From: Cyanobacteriota bacterium
GTDB taxonomy: Bacteria > Cyanobacteriota > Cyanobacteriia > Phormidesmidales > Phormidesmidaceae
Assembly: GCA_027483425.1 (NCBI GenBank)
Contig: JAIXUR010000411.1
Location: 1 to 15,270, forward strand
Direction: 5' to 3'
DNA: 15,270 nt
Shown one piece after another: positions 12,554 through 15,270 of the stretch. Both the position numbers and the translations under genes were made by a program. How positions within the stretch are numbered: position 1 is the first letter of the stretch; each line of letters begins with the position of its first letter. A model generated the notes under the pieces. It searched no databases and was not told the origin of the DNA. It saw only the letters and a list, made by a program, of their open reading frames with translations.

Positions 12554-12979
12554 CTAGACCTTAACCAACACGCGATCGCCATCAATCTTGGCCTCAAAGG
12601 TGCCCAGGGGCTGACGGGTAGGGCCGGAGTTGACCGTGCCATTGGCATTAAAGCGTCCACCGTGGCAGGGGCAGACAAACACTCCCTGGGCGCTGTCCCA
12701 CGCTACCGTACAGCCCGCGTGGGTACAGACGGCACTCACCGCAACTACGGCCCCTGGGGACTTGGGGTCACGAATGACCGCCACATTTTTGCCTTGCACA
12801 TCGCCGTTGGCCAGCGCCCCCTGGGCATCCAGGTCGGCTACGGTGCCCAGGGAGACAAACCCGTCGTTGCCACCCGCTCCCCCCTGGGTCGAGTCAGCTT
12901 GGCAGGCAGCGATCGCCACCGGCAATGAGCTAGCTAGCAGTCCTAGCCCCATCAGATTGGTCAAGTCGCGACGTTTCAT
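12554..12979 (-). CDS. Rieske [2Fe-2S] lipoprotein
   Basis: 141 residues. M-K-R-R-D-L at the N-terminus resembles a twin-arginine signal, and VAIAAC26 is a lipobox, so the protein is probably exported folded and lipid-anchored at C26. Residues 41-141 are a compact Rieske domain: C85-T-H87-A-G-C90 and C103-P-C105-H106-G-G provide the ligands (C85, H87, C103, H106) and the disulfide (C90-C105). It lacks the transmembrane helix and length of PetC, so it is not the cytochrome b6f subunit; it would act as a soluble-domain electron carrier on the lumenal or periplasmic side. It follows the COG0523 GTPase by 15 nt. The Tat motif is not perfect (Asp after the Arg pair), so the export route is an inference. 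Confidence 0.9.
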   Translation of the reverse strand: MKRRDLTNLMGLGLLASSLPVAIAACQADSTQGGAGGNDGFVSLGTVADLDAQGALANGDVQGKNVAVIRDPKSPGAVVAVSAVCTHAGCTVAWDSAQGVFVCPCHGGRFNANGTVNSGPTRQPLGTFEAKIDGDRVLVKV

Positions 12980-12994
12980 GGGCGGTGTCTTCCG

Positions 12995-14197
12995 TTATTT
13001 GCCAAATCCCTGGCCTCGCTTCAGCGAGGGTACGCCCAGACAGGCGTTGATCTGTGCTCGGAGAACATCGTGATCTAGGTTTTGGCCAATCAGCACCAGC
13101 TGGTTTTTGGGCGCGCCCTTCCACTCGTCATCATCGAGGGAAAAGCGCTTGCCGCTGAGGTGAAAGATATGGCGCTTGGGGCTTTCGTCAAACCAGAGAA
13201 TGCCTTTGGCCCGAAACACTGACTCAGGCAGTTGGTTATCTAAAAAATGCTGAAACTTGCGAATGGCAAAGGGGCGATCGCTGGCAAAGGAGAGGGAGGT
13301 AAACCCGTCAATGGCCAGGTGGTCAGACTGGTGATGCCCGTGATCGTAGGCCCCATGGTCGTGGGCAGCATGGTCGTGCTCACAGTGGCCATGGTCGTGG
13401 TCACAATCGCTGTGGTCATGGGCCTCATGGTCGTGGGCAGCATGGTCGTGGGCAGCATGGTCATGGCCCTCATGGTCATGGCCCTCGTGGTCGTGATGGT
13501 CGTGGTCCACTTCGGTGCTGTCGTGGCCAAAATAGTGGTCCGACTCAAACAGGCCCACGCTCAGAATCAGCGGTAGCGGCACCACCGACTTGGTGGTGCG
13601 CAGAATTCGCGCCCCCGCTTTAACGTCACGAATTTTCACTTCCAACAGATCCAGGTCGGCCTCGTCGACCAGATCAGTCTTATTGAGCAAAATAATATCG
13701 CCGTAGGCAATCTGGTTATGGGCGGCCTGGCTGTTAAACAAATCTAGGCTATAGTTCTCGGCGTCTACCACGGTAACGATGGAGTCGAGCCGGGTCATAT
13801 CCCGCAGTTCGGTGCCCAAAAAAGTCAGGGCAATGGGGAGCGGGTCAGCTAGTCCCGTGGTCTCCACCACCAGATAGTCAATTTTGTCCGGGCGTTCTAG
13901 CACCTTGTACACCGCTTCCATCAGGTCATTGTTGATGGTGCAGCAGATACAGCCATTGCTGAGCTCGACCATGGTGTCGTCGCTGTTGCCAGTGGTAACC
14001 AGAAGCTCGTTGTCGATGCCAATTTCGCCAAACTCGTTCACCAGTACAGCGGTTTTGAGGCCCTCCTGGTTCGTCAAAATGTGATTTAGCAACGTGGTTT
14101 TGCCGCTGCCCAAGAAGCCGGTAATGATGGTGACGGGCAGGCCGTGTTTGGTGTCATCCATAGCCTGGGGCTGGATGGGGGGAGCAGCGGTAGACAT
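12995..14197 (-). CDS. COG0523 (G3E, CobW-like) GTPase with extended His-rich loop
   Basis: 400 residues from the ATG at 14195-14197; GTG at 14219 and ATG at 14159-14161 are alternatives. It has the G3E pattern: Walker A GFLGSGKTTLLNH (27-39), a CICC metal site (83-86, in ELSNGCICCTINNDL), ETTG (112-115), NKTD (172-175) and a CobW C-terminal domain (about 294-400). Between the domains, 232-293 is an extreme metal-binding loop with 25 His and two Cys, mostly HDHxxHDH units. Family members are metal chaperones, often for zinc under depletion. It heads a cluster with the Rieske lipoprotein, HIT and dtd genes. A palindrome-like ATTCTTAAGGAAT (14239-14251) lies upstream of a TAGTAT -10 candidate; a regulator cannot be named. 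Which metal and target it serves is unknown. Confidence 0.92.
   Translation of the reverse strand: MSTAAPPIQPQAMDDTKHGLPVTIITGFLGSGKTTLLNHILTNQEGLKTAVLVNEFGEIGIDNELLVTTGNSDDTMVELSNGCICCTINNDLMEAVYKVLERPDKIDYLVVETTGLADPLPIALTFLGTELRDMTRLDSIVTVVDAENYSLDLFNSQAAHNQIAYGDIILLNKTDLVDEADLDLLEVKIRDVKAGARILRTTKSVVPLPLILSVGLFESDHYFGHDSTEVDHDHHDHEGHDHEGHDHAAHDHAAHDHEAHDHSDCDHDHGHCEHDHAAHDHGAYDHGHHQSDHLAIDGFTSLSFASDRPFAIRKFQHFLDNQLPESVFRAKGILWFDESPKRHIFHLSGKRFSLDDDEWKGAPKNQLVLIGQNLDHDVLRAQINACLGVPSLKRGQGFGK
13321..13510. repeat. Minisatellite-like coding repeat of the His-rich loop
   Basis: Imperfect 15-bp units (GTCGTGGGCAGCATG and relatives) repeat in the part of the GTPase gene that encodes HDHAA/HDHEG units. 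The repeat is in frame and is part of the gene; it is likely to vary in copy number between strains. Confidence 0.75.
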
Positions 14198-14271
14198 GGG
14201 TGCGGGTGGAATACAGGACACTCTCCATACTAGCGATGATTCTTAAGGAATTGCCCCAGGGTGCAGATTGT

Positions 14272-14337
14272 TTAAGGGGGCAAGTTGGCGAAGCTCTGCC
14301 AACGGAGCAGCGTGCCGATGACTACAGCGCCCCTTAA
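14272..14337. repeat. Palindromic element upstream of tag
   Basis: Outer arms TTAAGGGG (14272-14279) and CCCCTTAA (14330-14337), with an inner hairpin TTGGC-GAAGCTCT-GCCAA (14285-14302). It lies between the divergent COG0523 and tag start codons, 40 bp before the tag ATG. Confidence 0.6.
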
Positions 14338-14376
14338 CCAGTACAATTGCATTAATATTGCTTCTGGAGACGGCCC

Positions 14377-14958
14377 ATGCCCCCTAGTCTCGATACGGTT
14401 ACTCGCTGTGGCTGGGTTCACGATGACCCCCTAGAGATGGCCTACCACGACCATGAGTGGGGGGTGCCGCTGCACTGCGATCGCAAACATTTTGAGTTCA
14501 TCATTCTCGATGGCTTTCAGGCCGGGCTCAGCTGGATCAACATTCTGCGCAAGCGGGAGAACTTTCGCGCCGCCTTCGACGGCTTTGACCCCGAGGTAGT
14601 CGCCCGCTACGACGCCGCCAAGCACCAAGCACTCCTGGGAAATGCGGGCATTGTGCGCAACCGCCTCAAAATTGCGGCGGCTACCCTCAATGCCCAGGCG
14701 TTTCTAAGGGTGCAAGAGGCCTTTGGCAGCTTCGACCGCTACATTTGGGGCTTTGTCGACGGCGAAACCGTTCAAAATGCCTGGCCTCGGTTAGCGGATG
14801 CGCCCACCCATACAGCGGCCTCCGATGCCATGAGCAAAGATCTGAAACAACGCGGCTTTAAGTTTGTGGGCACCACAATTTGCTACGCCTATATGCAGGC
14901 GGCCGGCATGGTCAACGACCACACCGTAGACTGCTTTCGCCATCGGGAGCTAGGCTAA
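14377..14958 (+). CDS. tag: DNA-3-methyladenine glycosylase I
   Basis: 193 residues, the usual length. It excises 3-methyladenine from alkylated DNA in base excision repair. Zinc-snap ligands are all present: C11 (RCGW), H24 (AYHDHEWG), H182 and C186 (NDHTVDCF). The helix-hairpin-helix glycosylase core is seen in FEFIILDGFQAGLSW (39-53), the catalytic Glu-containing E40 region, and ILRKRENFRAAF (56-67), followed by KFVGTTICYAYMQAAGMVNDH. The ATG at 14377 has GGAG (14366-14369) seven nt upstream. It is divergent from the COG0523 cluster, with a palindromic element between, and is followed immediately by a MITE whose target duplication overlaps the TAA stop codon. Confidence 0.95.
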   Translation: MPPSLDTVTRCGWVHDDPLEMAYHDHEWGVPLHCDRKHFEFIILDGFQAGLSWINILRKRENFRAAFDGFDPEVVARYDAAKHQALLGNAGIVRNRLKIAAATLNAQAFLRVQEAFGSFDRYIWGFVDGETVQNAWPRLADAPTHTAASDAMSKDLKQRGFKFVGTTICYAYMQAAGMVNDHTVDCFRHRELG

Positions 14959-15091
14959 GAGGTTGTTTGAAAAGGGTTGTCCCAGGCATAGTTTGCCGCC
15001 AACAGACAGCAAAAACGCTGAATTTTGAGGACATTAGCCTAATCCATAGATAAAATCAGAGACGCTCTTTGGCTTTTCAAACAACCTCTAA
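14956..15091. mobile_element. 130-bp IS5-type MITE with TAA target duplication
   Basis: Perfect 16-bp terminal inverted repeats GAGGTTGTTTGAAAAG (14959-14974) and CTTTTCAAACAACCTC (15073-15088), flanked by TAA on both sides (14956-14958 and 15089-15091). A 3-bp TNA duplication and a GAGG.. terminus fit the IS5/IS427 group. There is no transposase; a full-length IS elsewhere would have to mobilise it. The left TAA is the stop codon of tag, so the insertion conserved the gene. Confidence 0.85.
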
Positions 15092-15125
15092 GGCGGGGCA
15101 AGGTGGGAGGGCTCCGGCTTTTGTG

Positions 15126-15175
15126 AATACCAAATCCTGCCTGTCTTAACCGGGCAGGCGAGACGCCTACCCTAC
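15126..15175. repeat. Second AATACCAAATCC-type repeat end with small hairpins
   Basis: AATACCAAATCC (15126-15137) equals the terminal repeat of the 112-bp MITE at 11312. It is followed by AGGCG-AGA-CGCCT (15156-15168) and CTACCCTACC, the same kind of sequence seen beside the other short palindromes. No matching right end is found before the window ends. Confidence 0.5.
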
Positions 15176-15270
15176 CAAGCCATGAACATTCGCTGGTAGC
15201 GAACAGCCCGCCTACTCTGGGCCCAGGTGAACTTACCCAGAGGCCTGTCCGTCGCGTCGGCCCAGTTCAT
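15172..15270 (-). CDS. Possible 3' end of a gene running in from beyond the window
   Basis: A minus-strand frame is open from the window edge to TAG at 15172-15174 (32 codons). The peptide is rich in Trp, Arg and Gln (GKFTWAQSRRAVRYQRMF) and its codon choice fits the neighbours. It begins with an ATG at the very edge, which may be chance. Too short to assign. Confidence 0.3.
   Translation of the reverse strand: MNWADATDRPLGKFTWAQSRRAVRYQRMFMAW

Noticed and set aside
12514..12678. Upstream extension of the HIT gene to 12678
   Set aside because: It runs through the 3' part of the Rieske gene in another frame of the same strand; the domain starts at the ATG at 12513.
13340..13500. Repeats resembling a CRISPR or minisatellite
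   Set aside because: Units are 15 bp without spacers and encode an in-frame His-rich loop.
13247..13576. Plus-strand frame with repeated MVVGSMVV
   Set aside because: Antisense shadow of the His-rich repeats of the COG0523 gene; apparent hydrophobicity is an artefact of reverse-reading HDH codons.
14239..14251. ATTCTTAAGGAAT as a Zur operator of the COG0523 gene
   Set aside because: The near-palindrome is short and does not match a known Zur consensus as I recall it; no basis to name a regulator.
15172..15270. Complete small gene starting at the window edge
   Set aside because: The ATG falls at the edge by possible chance; reported only as a possible gene end at low confidence.

Overview
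The window comes from a cyanobacterial chromosome, probably a GC-rich filamentous form of the Leptolyngbya/Nodosilinea type (the genus-level guess is weak). Evidence: 15 copies of the HIP1 octamer GCGATCGC (first at 642-649, last at 14477-14484, all inside genes), heptanucleotide repeats of the TTCTGCC type, a cyanobacterial-type ribosomal protein L32, an orthocaspase-like protein, and many short palindromic or MITE-like elements between genes. There are no rRNA or tRNA genes, no CRISPR array and no intact transposase.

Layout. 19-1007: a small J-domain protein (-) and a DUF2809 membrane protein (+), divergent. 1018-1120: a palindromic repeat. 1216-1959 (-): a di-heme b561-type cytochrome followed 30 nt later by a gene for a 34-residue single-span membrane peptide. 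2142-3077 (+): the clearest regulatory unit in the window, a promoter, a yybP-ykoY Mn2+ riboswitch aptamer, an overlapping terminator hairpin, and the Mn2+ exporter gene (UPF0016/GDT1/Mnx family) it should control. 3173-5579: divergent genes for a membrane-anchored protein (-) and a large lipoprotein-like protein with a disordered acidic C-terminus (+). 5580-5972: only repeats plus a probable terminator. 5973-6624 (-): a DUF4870 protein and rpmF (ribosomal protein L32, 58 residues), separated by a strong terminator. 6849-7289 (-): a secreted hypothetical protein whose likely promoter lies inside a MITE-like palindrome. 7558-10157 (+): a 680-residue membrane-anchored pseudo-caspase with Tyr and Asn in place of the catalytic His and Cys, followed by a DUF427 protein. 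10292-11113 (-): an unknown protein. 11312-11438: two abutting MITE-like pieces. 11570-14197 (-): a compact four-gene cluster in transcription order COG0523 GTPase, Rieske lipoprotein, HIT-family protein, dtd. 14377-14958 (+): tag (3-methyladenine DNA glycosylase I), followed directly by a 130-bp IS5-type MITE with a TAA target duplication.

How parts work together: the Mn exporter is expected to be switched on by excess Mn2+ through antitermination. The COG0523-Rieske-HIT-dtd group looks co-transcribed (gaps of 15 and 40 nt, then a 13-nt overlap) and combines metal handling, an iron-sulfur lipoprotein, nucleotide hydrolysis and D-aminoacyl-tRNA clearance; a common role is not evident. Points most worth a second look are the complete riboswitch/terminator switch, the pseudo-caspase, the 34-residue peptide beside the cytochrome, the promoter inside a MITE, and the IS5-type MITE with its solo sister end.
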